NCBI GenBank assembly: GCA_934474225.1
Contig: CAKSLU010000016.1
Coordinates: forward strand, 1-34,230
DNA from: an uncultured Eubacteriales bacterium
Lineage (GTDB): Bacteria > Bacillota > Clostridia > Oscillospirales > CAG-272
Reading direction: 5' to 3'
DNA: 34,230 bases
A program made the translations under genes and the position numbers. Numbering within the stretch: position 1 is the first letter of the stretch; each line of letters opens with the position of its first letter. This document shows, in pieces, positions 1-8,783 of this stretch. The notes beneath the pieces were generated by a model. That model was not told the DNA's origin. It saw nothing but the letters and a program-made list of their open reading frames with translations, and ran no database searches.

Positions 1-45
1 TTCGGCTCGTCGACGAAGCCTGATTCCCTCCGACATCATCAGTAT
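1..45 (+). other. Window edge, possible 3' end of a plus-strand gene
   Basis: Only 45 bases are visible before a plus-strand terminator-like hairpin. One frame reads RLVDEA and then stops with TGA at 21-23. This would place a gene end about 20 bases before the hairpin, which is a normal distance. Another frame stays open into the hairpin and is less likely. Too little is present to name a product, and the end of a non-coding RNA cannot be excluded. Confidence 0.25.
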
Positions 46-88
46 ACCGCTTTGCCTGTCCGATAAAACGGACTGCAAAGCGGTTTTC
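46..88 (+). terminator. Rho-independent terminator for a gene left of the window
   Basis: The arms ACCGCTTTG (46-54) and CAAAGCGGT (76-84) pair perfectly. An inner GTCCG/CGGAC stem (58-62 with 69-73) caps them, and the outer arm ends in TTTT on the plus strand. It faces the minus-strand operon end and so separates two converging transcripts. Confidence 0.6.
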
Positions 89-91
89 AAA

Positions 92-141
92 AAATAAAAG
101 AAGCAGATTCCGCATTGCTGCAGAATCTGCTTCTTTTATTT
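92..141 (-). terminator. Terminator of the sugar-acid/FdrA operon
   Basis: A perfect 19-bp inverted repeat pairs 92-110 with 123-141 around a 12-base loop. The ends are A/T-rich, so a U-rich tail forms on either strand. It begins 16 bases after the stop codon of the last operon gene and is the obvious end of the minus-strand transcript. Confidence 0.85.
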
Positions 142-156
142 ACGCTTTTGCAAATT

Positions 157-1584
157 TTACTTTGCGTACTTCTTCTCAAATGCCTTGATGGCCTTCTCAA
201 AGCAGAGCATCGGCACTCTTGCCGAGCCTGCACCGATAAGACCGCCCTGGTAGTTGAACATACCGCCGTGAATCTCGGGGGCAATGCCCGTCTCGAGAAC
301 CTTGCGGATGTCAATGCCGACAGGCAGGAAATCGAAGTCGAGGTTCGGAACCGGGAATGCCGGGTTGTGCTCGATGCAGATTTCCTCCATCTCACGGGTG
401 ATGTGGATGGCATCCTTCAGCTTCAGACCGCGCAGGCTGCAAACAATCGGGCTGGCAGCAGCGGCAAGACCGCCCATGCCGGCGCACTCAACGACGCAGC
501 TGTCGCCGATCCAGGGAAGCTGGTCCTTCTCGGTGAACTTCGAGGAGGTGTAACGACCCTTCATCATCGGTGCGGGTGCGGTGAACCACTCGTTGTCGCC
601 GAGGCCTGCAACCTTGATGCCGAACTCTACGCCGTTGCCGCAGATTGCGGTAACCATCGTGGAGTACTCGGTGCCGACTGCCGACAGCATAGCGCTGCGG
701 CTTGCGCCCTGACCGATGCAGTGGAAGAAGCGGGGCGTCTCAACGATGTAGTCGAGCGTATCCAGCAGCTGCTGACGGTCGAAGCCCTCGAGTTTGAACA
801 GCTCGGGCAGAATCTTCTTGTCGAAGAGCAGGTCGGATGCCGTCTGACGGGTGTGGTTTTCATCGCCCATCTGGAAGCTCTCTGCGAGAATCGGCTTGAC
901 TGCGAGACCGCCCATCTTCTTGAGTACGGCGCGCATAACCGGGAAGAACTCATCGCGCATGCGGCGCAGATAGTTTGCAATCTCCTCGGAGTACAGACCC
1001 CAGCCGCAGAAACCGCCCTGGTTCGGGCCCTCTGCCGGGAAGTTTGCCGAAATCTTGCCGGTCGCTCTGTCCTCGATGATGAACATGGCGACGCTCTTGG
1101 TGATGATACCGGTGCCTGCGCCGACCGTGTTGGTATCGAGTGCAGACATGATCTTGACCTTGCCGGACTTGATCAGTTTGACAGCCTCTTCATCGGTCTC
1201 AGCCCAGTGCTCGAAGCGGCACGCGCTGACCAGACCGCGCTGATGCAGCATGACCATGTCTTCGTAAGCGATCGGAGGACCGGAGTGGATGATCGTGTAG
1301 TCATCGAGCCCTTCGATGACATCGCCTGCGGGCAGAATGTCCACGAGATACGGCTGCGAATCGATGATTCTGTGAACAGCGACCTCGTTTGCCGCGTCAA
1401 TCTTTGCCTTGAGTTCGGGCGAAGAGATGGCGTTGAGCGCATTCAGAACCTCAGCGCTCTGCTTGACGGGCGGCTTCCAGTCCAGCTGTGTAGCCTTGAC
1501 GCCCTGTGCGACAAGCGCATCGTAAAAGAGCGTCGTACCGATGTTGATGACGCGGAGGTCTTTCTTATATTCCTTTTCTGCCAT
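157..1584 (-). CDS. DUF1116 (YlbE/AllG-like) protein
   Basis: This 475-residue cytoplasmic protein belongs to the DUF1116 family, whose members sit beside FdrA. In Escherichia coli the family member (YlbE/AllG) is reported as a subunit of oxamate carbamoyltransferase. The family signatures I recognise are QMGDENHTRQ, GNGVEFGI followed by KVAGLGDNEWFTAPAP, IGDSCVVECAGMGG, and HNPAFPVPNLDFDF with GIDIRKVLETGI near the C-terminus. I chose the ATG at 1584 because AAAGGGG lies nine bases upstream; a TTG three codons earlier overlaps the fdrA stop. It is the last gene of the operon, almost touching fdrA, so the two products probably form one complex. The substrate here is unknown: the AllH-type partner and carbamate kinase are not in the window, and the other operon genes are for sugar acids. 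Confidence 0.85.
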   Translation of the reverse strand: MAEKEYKKDLRVINIGTTLFYDALVAQGVKATQLDWKPPVKQSAEVLNALNAISSPELKAKIDAANEVAVHRIIDSQPYLVDILPAGDVIEGLDDYTIIHSGPPIAYEDMVMLHQRGLVSACRFEHWAETDEEAVKLIKSGKVKIMSALDTNTVGAGTGIITKSVAMFIIEDRATGKISANFPAEGPNQGGFCGWGLYSEEIANYLRRMRDEFFPVMRAVLKKMGGLAVKPILAESFQMGDENHTRQTASDLLFDKKILPELFKLEGFDRQQLLDTLDYIVETPRFFHCIGQGASRSAMLSAVGTEYSTMVTAICGNGVEFGIKVAGLGDNEWFTAPAPMMKGRYTSSKFTEKDQLPWIGDSCVVECAGMGGLAAAASPIVCSLRGLKLKDAIHITREMEEICIEHNPAFPVPNLDFDFLPVGIDIRKVLETGIAPEIHGGMFNYQGGLIGAGSARVPMLCFEKAIKAFEKKYAK

Positions 1585-1589
1585 ACGAC

Positions 1590-3122
1590 TCAACCCCTTT
1601 CCTCAAGCGCTGCAAGGAACGCGCTTGCAATCTTGGTGCTTTCATAGTTGCTCTTGGTGACGATAACGCCTGCATCGCGGAGCATCTGCTCTGCCGCAAG
1701 CGTATCCTGCGGGTCTTCAAGCGAGCCGCAGACATTGGAGATGAAGATGAGGTTGCTGCCTGCATCCTTCAGCGCCTTGCACTCCTTGGCAAAGGGCGTG
1801 ACCGGGTCAGCCGCAACGCCGGGACCCATGATGAAGTCCATCGTGATGACGGCAACGGTCGGGTCTGCAACTTCCTTCTTGAAGCGTTTCAGCTTGAGCA
1901 TCGGGTCAAAGACGGGGTGCGGTGCCTCTGCGGTGAAGTCCTCGGCACCGAGGTCGAGGATGCAGTGGCCGACGCTGGTGTTGTGGTCCGGAATCTGCTC
2001 TGCGTACTTGGTCTTCAGGTTGGAATAGAGCTTTGCGCCCTTGTTGTGCTTGGTGTAGTAGATCATGCCCTCTTCGGTAAACGTACCACCGCTGAACAGA
2101 CCGCGCACATACTTCTGCTCGGGCTTCAGCGCGGAAACGCGCTCGGAGACGAGCTTTGCGATCTGCGCGTCGGTGTAGCCGGCATCCGGCTTCTTGCCGG
2201 TGCAGAGCTCGACCGCCTTGAGCGCAGCCTCTTCAAGGCTGTAGGCCGGGTAAACGCTGTGCCCCTCAAAGAGGGATGCATCGGCGCCGAGGAAGATCGC
2301 GACAACGGGCTTGGACAGTCTGTCCGCCGCGCTGAGGATCTTAGCCATAACGTCGAGGTTTGCCAGCTTGGAGACGAGGACGATCACCTTGGTGTCCGGG
2401 TCGTCGTCCAGGCGGCGCATACCAGCGTGCATCGTGATACCGCCGATCTCGGGGAGCAGGTCATGGCCGCCCGTGCCGATGATCGAGGTGACGCCGAGAC
2501 CCTGACGCTCGACGATGCAGGAGACCTCCTGCGCGCCCGAGCCGGATGCACCGACGATGCCGACCGGGCCGGGACGGACGATCGAGCCTGCACCGAGAGC
2601 AACGCCCTCGATCAGGCCGACGCCGCAGTCAGGACCCATGACGAGTCTGCCGCGCTCATTGCCGTACTTCTTGATGTCGGCTTCCTCTTCCAGCGTCACG
2701 TTGTCGCTGAAGATGAAGACATCGAGACCCATGGACAGCGCCTTCTTGGCCTCTGCGGCTGCATATTCGCCGGGCAGAGAAATCTGCACGAGGTCATAGC
2801 CGTCCTCGCGGAGGTCGATCTCGGACAGAGACTTGTAGCTGACGCCGCCGTCGCTGGCCTTATGGTCGATGATGTCCATGATCATCTGCATGGCCGCCTC
2901 GACCTGTTCCTCGGTCTCTGCGGTAACGGCGAGTGCAAGGTCGTTGGCCGTGACGCCCTCGGGCATGGTATAGCCGAGATCGTCCAGCACCTCGAGGTTT
3001 GCGGGGGTACACATCTGTGCCTCTGCATTGGAAACGCCCTCGAGCTTGGTCACCTTGTCTCCGACTGCCATAAGAGAAACCGAGTCAACATAGCGGTTCT
3101 TTTTCAGAATAACCTTTTTCAT
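1590..3122 (-). CDS. fdrA: FdrA family protein (acyl-CoA synthetase-like)
   Basis: The 510-residue product is an FdrA protein, related to the alpha subunit and part of the beta subunit of succinyl-CoA synthetase. Visible features are GPDCG (163-167), the nucleotide/CoA-fold loop GIVGASGSGAQE (188-199) and IIGTGGHD (214-221), followed by a CoA-ligase-like domain. In E. coli FdrA (AllF) works with YlbE and YlbF in carbamoyl transfer from oxalurate. Here it precedes the DUF1116 gene with a six-base coding gap and follows a flavoprotein gene. The ATG at 3122 has AGAAGGG eleven bases upstream. Length is normal for the family and I see no frameshift. An acyl-, carbamoyl- or CoA-transfer role on a sugar-acid product is inference. 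Confidence 0.85.
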   Translation of the reverse strand: MKKVILKKNRYVDSVSLMAVGDKVTKLEGVSNAEAQMCTPANLEVLDDLGYTMPEGVTANDLALAVTAETEEQVEAAMQMIMDIIDHKASDGGVSYKSLSEIDLREDGYDLVQISLPGEYAAAEAKKALSMGLDVFIFSDNVTLEEEADIKKYGNERGRLVMGPDCGVGLIEGVALGAGSIVRPGPVGIVGASGSGAQEVSCIVERQGLGVTSIIGTGGHDLLPEIGGITMHAGMRRLDDDPDTKVIVLVSKLANLDVMAKILSAADRLSKPVVAIFLGADASLFEGHSVYPAYSLEEAALKAVELCTGKKPDAGYTDAQIAKLVSERVSALKPEQKYVRGLFSGGTFTEEGMIYYTKHNKGAKLYSNLKTKYAEQIPDHNTSVGHCILDLGAEDFTAEAPHPVFDPMLKLKRFKKEVADPTVAVITMDFIMGPGVAADPVTPFAKECKALKDAGSNLIFISNVCGSLEDPQDTLAAEQMLRDAGVIVTKSNYESTKIASAFLAALEERG

Positions 3123-3168
3123 TGTCTTTTTCCCTTCTAACTGTTCGTATAACGGACTTGTGATTGGA

Positions 3169-4809
3169 TTAAAGCTGCATTTTTGTCACGGCCGCGCCGT
3201 CCGGCGTGTTGCGGATGACGATCCGGTATTTCTCCTTCTCGTCCACGGAGTCGGTACGGACATGACAGCCCATCGAGCCTGCGCGCGTATATGCGCTGAC
3301 GGCAAGCAGATATGCCGTCTGCAAATCGTTCACGAGGCGAATGGTATCAAATTTGAGTTTTGCGGAGACGCCCGCAAGCGAGGTCTCCTCCAGGGTTTCG
3401 AGCATCGCGCCGAATTCGTCCACCGCCGCTGCCAGCTCCGTGCCGCAGCGCAGCACGTTCAGCTTGTCGGACAGGATCGCGCCCATCTGCGCGCGGAGCT
3501 TGGTGAGGAGTTCTTCCTCCACCGGCTTCTTGCCGCACAGTGAGAGCGTGTCGCAGACGAAATCCTCGATCGTCTCGTCGTCGGGATCGGCGGGCGCCGC
3601 ACGATGCAGGAACGCCGCCGCGCTCTCCCCCGCGATCGAACCGAAGACCAGCGTCTCCAGCCCCGCGTTGCCGCCGATGCGGTTCGCGCCGTGCAGGCCG
3701 CCCGTGACCTCGCCGCAGGCGTAAAGCCCCGGAACGCCGGTGTCGCAGTGCGCGTCGATCACCACGCCGCCGAGCGACGTGTGCGGTGCGGGTGCGATCT
3801 CAAACGGGGTGGTCGCGATGTCGATGCCGACATCGGCATAGCGCTTGACGTAGGAAGCGTACAGCTCGCCGAGCTTTTCCCTGCCCACGCCGGTCGCGTC
3901 GAAGTACACGCCGCCGTGTTCGGTGCCGCGCCCCTCCTTGATCTCCTTGAAGATGCACTTGGCCTGCACGTCCTTATCGACGCACTCGCCCTTGTCGCTG
4001 TAGTTCAGCATGAAGCGCTCGCCGCGCGCGTTGCGCAGCACCGCCCCCTCGAAGAACATCGTGGTGATGACGCTCTTGCCGCGGAGCGCCGCAGGCGCAA
4101 CTGCCGCAGAGGGTTCAAACTGCACAAACTCCATGTCGCAGAGCGACGCACCCGCGCCGAACGCCATGGCAATGCCGTCGCCGCCGATGTCCGACATGTT
4201 GGTCGAGAACGGATAGATATTGCAGAACCCGCCCGAGGCCAGCACGACAACGTCCGCCGTATAGCAGACGAAGCCGTCGTCCTTCTCGCTGTAGCAGAGC
4301 GCGCCCGAGACGCGGCCGTCCGCTTTGAGCAGGCGGAGCGCACGGGTGCTGCCGATCTCGGTGATGTTCGCATTCGCCGCGAACTCGGCACGGATCGCAT
4401 TCATGATCGCGACGCCGGCATGGTTGCCGACGCTGGCGACACGCGGCCGGCTTGCGCCGAGCGGACGCAGGAGCGAGTAGGAGCCGTCCTTCTGACGATT
4501 GAACTCGATGCCGAGCTCCTTCATCAGCGGCGGAACCACGGCGAGCGAACCCCGGCAGAGTGCGTCGACCAGCGCGGGGTCGCTCTGCTCCCTGCCGCTT
4601 TTCAGCGTGTCCGCCTCAAAGCAGGCGACGCTGTCGTCGGGATGGAGCGGCACATTGAAGCCGTGTACATAGGGCGATGCACCGAGACCGTCGCCGAGGA
4701 TCGTGATTTTCTTGTCCGGGCAGCGTTTCGCGATGCCGCGCGCCGCCAGCAGACCCGAAAGCCCGCAGCCGAGGATCAGCGCGTCGGTTTTTACTACGGA
4801 ATACTCCAC
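3169..4809 (-). CDS. Fumarate reductase/aspartate oxidase-type flavoprotein
   Basis: This 546-residue protein is of the succinate dehydrogenase/fumarate reductase/L-aspartate oxidase flavoprotein superfamily. It starts with an FAD-binding GCGLSG (14-19), has GERFMLNY in the substrate domain, HTSLGGVVID and then GLYACGEVTGG with HGANRIGGNAGL, which match the family's FAD-capping and active-site segments. No signal peptide or iron-sulfur subunit gene is seen, so it is probably a soluble cytoplasmic enzyme whose electron partner is elsewhere. Its start is a GTG at 4809 with AAAGGA upstream. It lies between the dehydratase and fdrA. Possible reactions are reduction of an enoate or oxidation of a dicarboxylate or imine; which one cannot be decided from sequence. 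Confidence 0.8.
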   Translation of the reverse strand: MEYSVVKTDALILGCGLSGLLAARGIAKRCPDKKITILGDGLGASPYVHGFNVPLHPDDSVACFEADTLKSGREQSDPALVDALCRGSLAVVPPLMKELGIEFNRQKDGSYSLLRPLGASRPRVASVGNHAGVAIMNAIRAEFAANANITEIGSTRALRLLKADGRVSGALCYSEKDDGFVCYTADVVVLASGGFCNIYPFSTNMSDIGGDGIAMAFGAGASLCDMEFVQFEPSAAVAPAALRGKSVITTMFFEGAVLRNARGERFMLNYSDKGECVDKDVQAKCIFKEIKEGRGTEHGGVYFDATGVGREKLGELYASYVKRYADVGIDIATTPFEIAPAPHTSLGGVVIDAHCDTGVPGLYACGEVTGGLHGANRIGGNAGLETLVFGSIAGESAAAFLHRAAPADPDDETIEDFVCDTLSLCGKKPVEEELLTKLRAQMGAILSDKLNVLRCGTELAAAVDEFGAMLETLEETSLAGVSAKLKFDTIRLVNDLQTAYLLAVSAYTRAGSMGCHVRTDSVDEKEKYRIVIRNTPDGAAVTKMQL

Positions 4810-4842
4810 TGTTCTGTTTCCTTTCCGGATAATATGGGTCGA

Positions 4843-4891
4843 GGCTGTTCATGGCGCTGCCGGAATCCGACAGCGCCATTTGTAAACAGCC
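4843..4891 (-). other. Strong intercistronic hairpin
   Basis: Outer arms GGCTGTT (4843-4849) and AACAGCC (4885-4891) enclose ATGGCGCTG (4851-4859) and CAGCGCCAT (4871-4879), with a further CGG/CCG pairing at the tip. It lies in the 156-base gap between the dehydratase and flavoprotein genes, the longest gap within the operon. No T-run follows on the minus strand, so a processing or mRNA-stability element is more likely than a terminator. AATCCGACAG occurs twice nearby (4864 and 4910). Confidence 0.5.
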
Positions 4892-4965
4892 ATTTGGGGC
4901 TTAAAGCCGCAATCCGACAGGTTTCCCTTTTTCGGTCTGCGCTTTTTTTACAGCCCCGAAATCTT

Positions 4966-6654
4966 TTAGCAATCCCAGACGCAGCCCTGTGCCATCGAAC
5001 CGACGTTCTTGACAAAGAGGCGGAGATAACGCTGGTAGTTGCTTGCGGGGAATTCCCAATGGAACTCGGAGATTCTCTTTGCCATTTCCTCATCGGAAAT
5101 GCAAAGGGTGATGCGGCGGTTGATGACATCGATCTCGATCTCATCGCCCTCCTTGACGACGCCGAGCGGGCCGCCGAGCGCTGCTTCAGGCGAAACATAG
5201 CCGACGGAAAGTCCCGAAGAACCGCCGGAGAAGCGGCCGTCGGTGATAACGGCGCAGGAATTGAAGAGCTCGTGATGGCCCTTCAGCTCTTCCTGGAAGG
5301 TGAAGGCGGTGGTGCCGAAGCGCGCCTTCATGCCGAGGAAGCGGACGACGCAGGCGTCGCCGGGGTTGATCTTGCCGGAGCGGAGCGCTTCCAGCGATGC
5401 ATCAAGCGTATCGAAAACGCGTGCCTTTCCGCGGTAGCCGGTCATCAGGTTTGCGGGAACTGCCGCGATCTTGATGATCGCACCCTCGGGTGCAAGGTTG
5501 CCGTACAGAACGCCGATACCGGGCTCGGTCATAACCGGGTTGTCGAGCGTGTGAATGACATCGGGCAGGTAAACCTTTGCGTCCTTGACATTCTCACGCA
5601 GCGTCTTGCCGGTGACGGTCATAACATCCATGTCCAGCACGGTCTCCATGTTCTTCATCAGGGCAGTCATACCGCCTGCCATGTCGAAGTCCTTGACCGA
5701 GTAGATACCGCTGGGCGCGAGGTGCGACAGCAGCGGAATCTCGTTGGATGCCTGGTCGAAATACTTCCACCACTGGATGTGACCGAGACCCGCCTCGTTT
5801 GCGATTGCGGGCATATGCAGAATCAGGTTGGAAGATGCGGCAACAGCCATGTCGATCTTGATCGCGTTCTTGACGGCAGCCTCGGTCATGATCTGACGTG
5901 CGGTGATGCCCTCATCAACGAGGTTCATGATCTGCTTACCTGCCTGATATGCGATCAGGTAGATCTGGCTGCTGACGGCGCAGGTGGAGGAGTTGTTCGG
6001 CAGGGTCATACCGAGCGCTTCTGCCATCATGCACATGCTGTTTGCGGTGGTCATCGAAGTGCAGCCGCCGCAAATGCCCCACGAGTGCTCGATCAGTCCG
6101 TTGTACTCGTCCATGTCCATCAGACCCTTGGCGGCAGTGCCGACCTTGTCCTGTGCATGGATGTGCAGAACTTCCTTGCCCTTGTGGATACCGAGCGGCA
6201 TGTAACCGCCGGTGACAATGATTGCGGGGATGTCCAGACGCGCGCAAGCCATCAGGTAACCGGGAACGATGGAGTCGCAGGTGCAGAGCAGAACCATACC
6301 GTCGAAGAAGTTGCCGTCCACGGTCATTTCAACCTGGTCTGCGATGGAGTTACGCGAAGGAACCTCGATGTACTTGGGGTCCTTCAGCACCATGCCGTCG
6401 CAGATACCGGTGGTCATGACTTCGAGCGGCAGACCGCCTGCTTCGCGGACGCCCTGCTTGACTCTTGCAGCCAGCTTGTCGAGATGAACATGGCCGGGGT
6501 TGTACTCATTCCAGGAGTTGACGACGCCGATCAGCGGACGGTCGATTTCTTCCTTGGAGTAGCCCATGCCGTACATCAGGCCGCGGCGGCATTCTTCGGC
6601 TTCACCGAATTCCCAGCAGCTTCGCATATCTTCATACTTTTTCTTTTTAAGCAT
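4966..6654 (-). CDS. IlvD/Edd family dehydratase, probably for a sugar acid
   Basis: The 562-residue product is an IlvD/Edd iron-sulfur dehydratase, removing water from a 2,3-dihydroxy acid to give a 2-keto-3-deoxy acid. Motifs in order are VNSWNEYNPGHVHL (about 45-58), CDGM (85-88), CDSIVPG (C126), GICGGCTSM (C195 and C198) with TTANSM, and a C-terminal GRFSGGSSGLSVGYVSPEA. The PGHVHL segment resembles the oxygen-sensitive [4Fe-4S] E. coli type rather than the PCN type of [2Fe-2S] enzymes. AAGGAG lies before the ATG at 6654, so an earlier in-frame start at 6678 was not used. Beside KDG kinase and KDPG aldolase, an aldonate is the likely substrate; valine/isoleucine synthesis is less likely because no ilv gene is nearby. 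Confidence 0.85.
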   Translation of the reverse strand: MLKKKKYEDMRSCWEFGEAEECRRGLMYGMGYSKEEIDRPLIGVVNSWNEYNPGHVHLDKLAARVKQGVREAGGLPLEVMTTGICDGMVLKDPKYIEVPSRNSIADQVEMTVDGNFFDGMVLLCTCDSIVPGYLMACARLDIPAIIVTGGYMPLGIHKGKEVLHIHAQDKVGTAAKGLMDMDEYNGLIEHSWGICGGCTSMTTANSMCMMAEALGMTLPNNSSTCAVSSQIYLIAYQAGKQIMNLVDEGITARQIMTEAAVKNAIKIDMAVAASSNLILHMPAIANEAGLGHIQWWKYFDQASNEIPLLSHLAPSGIYSVKDFDMAGGMTALMKNMETVLDMDVMTVTGKTLRENVKDAKVYLPDVIHTLDNPVMTEPGIGVLYGNLAPEGAIIKIAAVPANLMTGYRGKARVFDTLDASLEALRSGKINPGDACVVRFLGMKARFGTTAFTFQEELKGHHELFNSCAVITDGRFSGGSSGLSVGYVSPEAALGGPLGVVKEGDEIEIDVINRRITLCISDEEMAKRISEFHWEFPASNYQRYLRLFVKNVGSMAQGCVWDC

Positions 6655-6735
6655 TGTTTCGTTCTCCTTCAAAAACAATTATTAAAATTGGGTATGCAAA
6701 ATAATAGGGGATGTGCTTTGGTCGATTTCCGCGTC

Positions 6736-7596
6736 TCAGTCGTCGGACTTCGGCGCTTTGATGTAATTCTCCATGTCGACCTTGATGTCGAAGGCGTTGA
6801 CAGGATTGCCGTCGTCCAGCATCTTGTCGATAGCGCCGTCCACGGACTGACCGCCGTCAATGACGATGGTCTCGCCGACGATGAAGCGGTTGGTCTCGTT
6901 GTCCGAGAGGAAGAGGATCATCGGCACGATGTCGTCCACGCAGCCGAGGAAGCCTGCGGGAATCTTGCGCAGGAATCCCTTCTCGAGGTCGGACTGGTCA
7001 TAGCGGTCGGTCGCCTTGGTGGCGATGAAGCCGGGCGCGATGCCGTTGACATGGATGCCGTAGTGAATCGCCTCGATACCGAGGTTCTTCGTGAACATAT
7101 TGAGGCCTGCCTTGGATGCCGTGTAGGGGAGGGTCTTTCTTCTGACCCAGGTGACCTGCGAGTGCACCGAGCTGATGTTGACGATAGAGCCTTTGATGCC
7201 GTGCTCAATCATGTTCTTCATCGCGAAGTGCGAGAAGTATGCAGGCGCATTGAGGTTGAGGTTGATCTGGCTCTCCCAGTACTCGAGGGGCATCTTCTCA
7301 AAGCCGCCCTCGGGCATCTTGAGTGCGCCGCCCGCGTTGTTGACGAGGACATCAATCGTGCCGAACTTCTCAAAGAAGTCGTGCATCATCTGCTCGACAA
7401 CCTCGCGCTTCGAGATGTCGCCGCCGAAAATCTCGGCGCGGACGCCGTACTTGCGGCACTTCTCCGCAATCACCTGCGCTGCCTCGGGGTTCTTGTTGTA
7501 GGTGATACCTACATTGTCACCCCGCTTTGCGAAAGCGACGACGGTAGCTGCACCGATACCGGTAGAAGAGCCGGTGACCAATACATTTCTTGCCAT
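6736..7596 (-). CDS. SDR family NAD(P)-dependent oxidoreductase
   Basis: This classical short-chain dehydrogenase has 286 residues: cofactor loop TGSSTGIG (8-15), NNAG (86-89), a catalytic Ser near 142-143, and YTASK (Y158, K162). After the usual C-terminal DGG segment it carries roughly 30 extra residues (ending IKAPKSDD), a little longer than typical members. The ATG at 7596 has GGAGG eight bases upstream; the TTG five codons earlier would fall on that ribosome site. In this operon it could oxidise an aldose to its lactone, or interconvert keto-deoxy acids as KduD does. The sequence does not choose between these. It lies 23 bases after the ROK gene. Confidence 0.85.
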   Translation of the reverse strand: MARNVLVTGSSTGIGAATVVAFAKRGDNVGITYNKNPEAAQVIAEKCRKYGVRAEIFGGDISKREVVEQMMHDFFEKFGTIDVLVNNAGGALKMPEGGFEKMPLEYWESQINLNLNAPAYFSHFAMKNMIEHGIKGSIVNISSVHSQVTWVRRKTLPYTASKAGLNMFTKNLGIEAIHYGIHVNGIAPGFIATKATDRYDQSDLEKGFLRKIPAGFLGCVDDIVPMILFLSDNETNRFIVGETIVIDGGQSVDGAIDKMLDDGNPVNAFDIKVDMENYIKAPKSDD

Positions 7597-7619
7597 TGTG
7601 TGTTCCTCCAAAGTGTGAT

Positions 7620-8783
7620 TTATTTATCTTTTTTTGTTTCTCCGAAAAATTTCTCGTATGCGAGCCGTGCCGCACCGAGCGCCGATTGATATTTGCCGAG
7701 CGTGGTGATAGAGACCTTGATGTTCTCGAGTCGTTCGCGCGGCAGGATGTTGCGGATTTCCTCCAGCGTCCGGCGATACAGATAGCCGTCCTCGCGGCAC
7801 TGACCGCCGCCGAAGATGATGGCATCCGGCACATAGAGCTGAATCATGCTGGCGATGCCTGCCGCATTGTAGAGCGCGGCGGTATCGAGAATCGCCTGTG
7901 CGTCCGCGTCGCCCGCGCCCGCCGCGAGGTCGATTGCCCGCGCGTCGGTGAAATCGGTACGATTCGGGAAACGCTCATGCGCAACCTGCACGAGGGAATT
8001 GCCGCCGGAATAGGCTTCAAGGCAGCCGCGGAAGCCGCAGACGCAGACCCGCTTGTTGCCGGTAATCAGCATGTGGCCGATATGCCCGACCGGGCGGCCG
8101 GGACGGCTGATCAAGAGCTGCCCCTCGGAAACGACGCCGGAGCCGATGCCCACGCCGAATCCGAGCGTGAGGATGTTGCGGCAGCCCGCCATTTTGCCGA
8201 AATAGTATTCGGCGGCAGGCGCTGCCGCCTGCGTGGTCACGGCATAGATGCCCACGCCGTAGCGCTCGCCGAGGAGCTCTGCGACCGGCACATTCTCCTT
8301 CCACGCCAGCCCGAAGTTTCTGCCCGAAACAATGACGCCGTCCTCAAAATCCACATTGCCGGAGACCGAAACGCCGATGCCTTCCAGCCGCTCCCGCTCC
8401 ATGCGCGACTCGCGCAGCGCGGTATCGACAATGTCGAAGAGGAACGCCATGAAGGACTCCTTGCCCTCATAATGCGGCGTCTCCACCTCGTTCATATACA
8501 CCGTATTGAACGCGAGGTTGCACACGACCGTGCGCGTGAAGCCCGCGCCGATGTCCAGCCCGACATAGTAGGCGGCATCGCTGTTGATGCACAGCGGAAT
8601 GACGGGGCGACCGCGTCCCTGCGCCTTCTCACGCCGCGCAAACACATAGCCGCTGCCGAGCAGCGCGTCTACGCCCTTGCACATCGTGCCCCAGGCGATG
8701 CCGGTCGCCTCCTGAATATCTTTCTTGGACGCATTTCCCTTTCCGTGGCGAATCGCGTCCATGATTTGTACGGCAACGCTCAT
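7620..8783 (-). CDS. ROK family transcriptional regulator
   Basis: The 387-residue protein has an N-terminal winged helix (about 1-65, with a KKDIQEATGIAWGTM recognition region) and a ROK sugar-kinase fold. The zinc motif is complete: GHIGH (233-237) and CVCGFRGCLE (247-256). Where ROK kinases carry END at the active site this protein reads AVTTQAAAPA (181-190), so the catalytic Asp is missing and it is probably a repressor rather than a kinase. ATG at 8783 overlaps the stop of the MBL gene by four bases and has AAGGAG upstream. Its position inside the operon suggests local control, with a sugar or sugar acid as inducer. The A/T-armed palindromes near 11446 and 11625 are possible targets, which is inference. 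Confidence 0.85.
   Translation of the reverse strand: MSVAVQIMDAIRHGKGNASKKDIQEATGIAWGTMCKGVDALLGSGYVFARREKAQGRGRPVIPLCINSDAAYYVGLDIGAGFTRTVVCNLAFNTVYMNEVETPHYEGKESFMAFLFDIVDTALRESRMERERLEGIGVSVSGNVDFEDGVIVSGRNFGLAWKENVPVAELLGERYGVGIYAVTTQAAAPAAEYYFGKMAGCRNILTLGFGVGIGSGVVSEGQLLISRPGRPVGHIGHMLITGNKRVCVCGFRGCLEAYSGGNSLVQVAHERFPNRTDFTDARAIDLAAGAGDADAQAILDTAALYNAAGIASMIQLYVPDAIIFGGGQCREDGYLYRRTLEEIRNILPRERLENIKVSITTLGKYQSALGAARLAYEKFFGETKKDK

Noticed and set aside
157..3122. A standard oxamate carbamoyltransferase (allFGH) locus
   Set aside because: Only the FdrA and DUF1116 parts are present. The third subunit, a carbamate kinase and allantoin genes are not in the window, while sugar-acid genes share the operon.
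4966..6654. IlvD for branched-chain amino acid synthesis
   Set aside because: No ilvB, ilvC or leu gene is near; KDG kinase and KDPG aldolase in the same operon favour a sugar acid.
3604..7689. A 1361-codon open frame on the plus strand
   Set aside because: It runs opposite to the flavoprotein, dehydratase and SDR genes, which have clear family motifs. The translation is rich in Arg, Asp, Ala and His with no recognisable domain, as expected for the shadow of G+C-rich genes.
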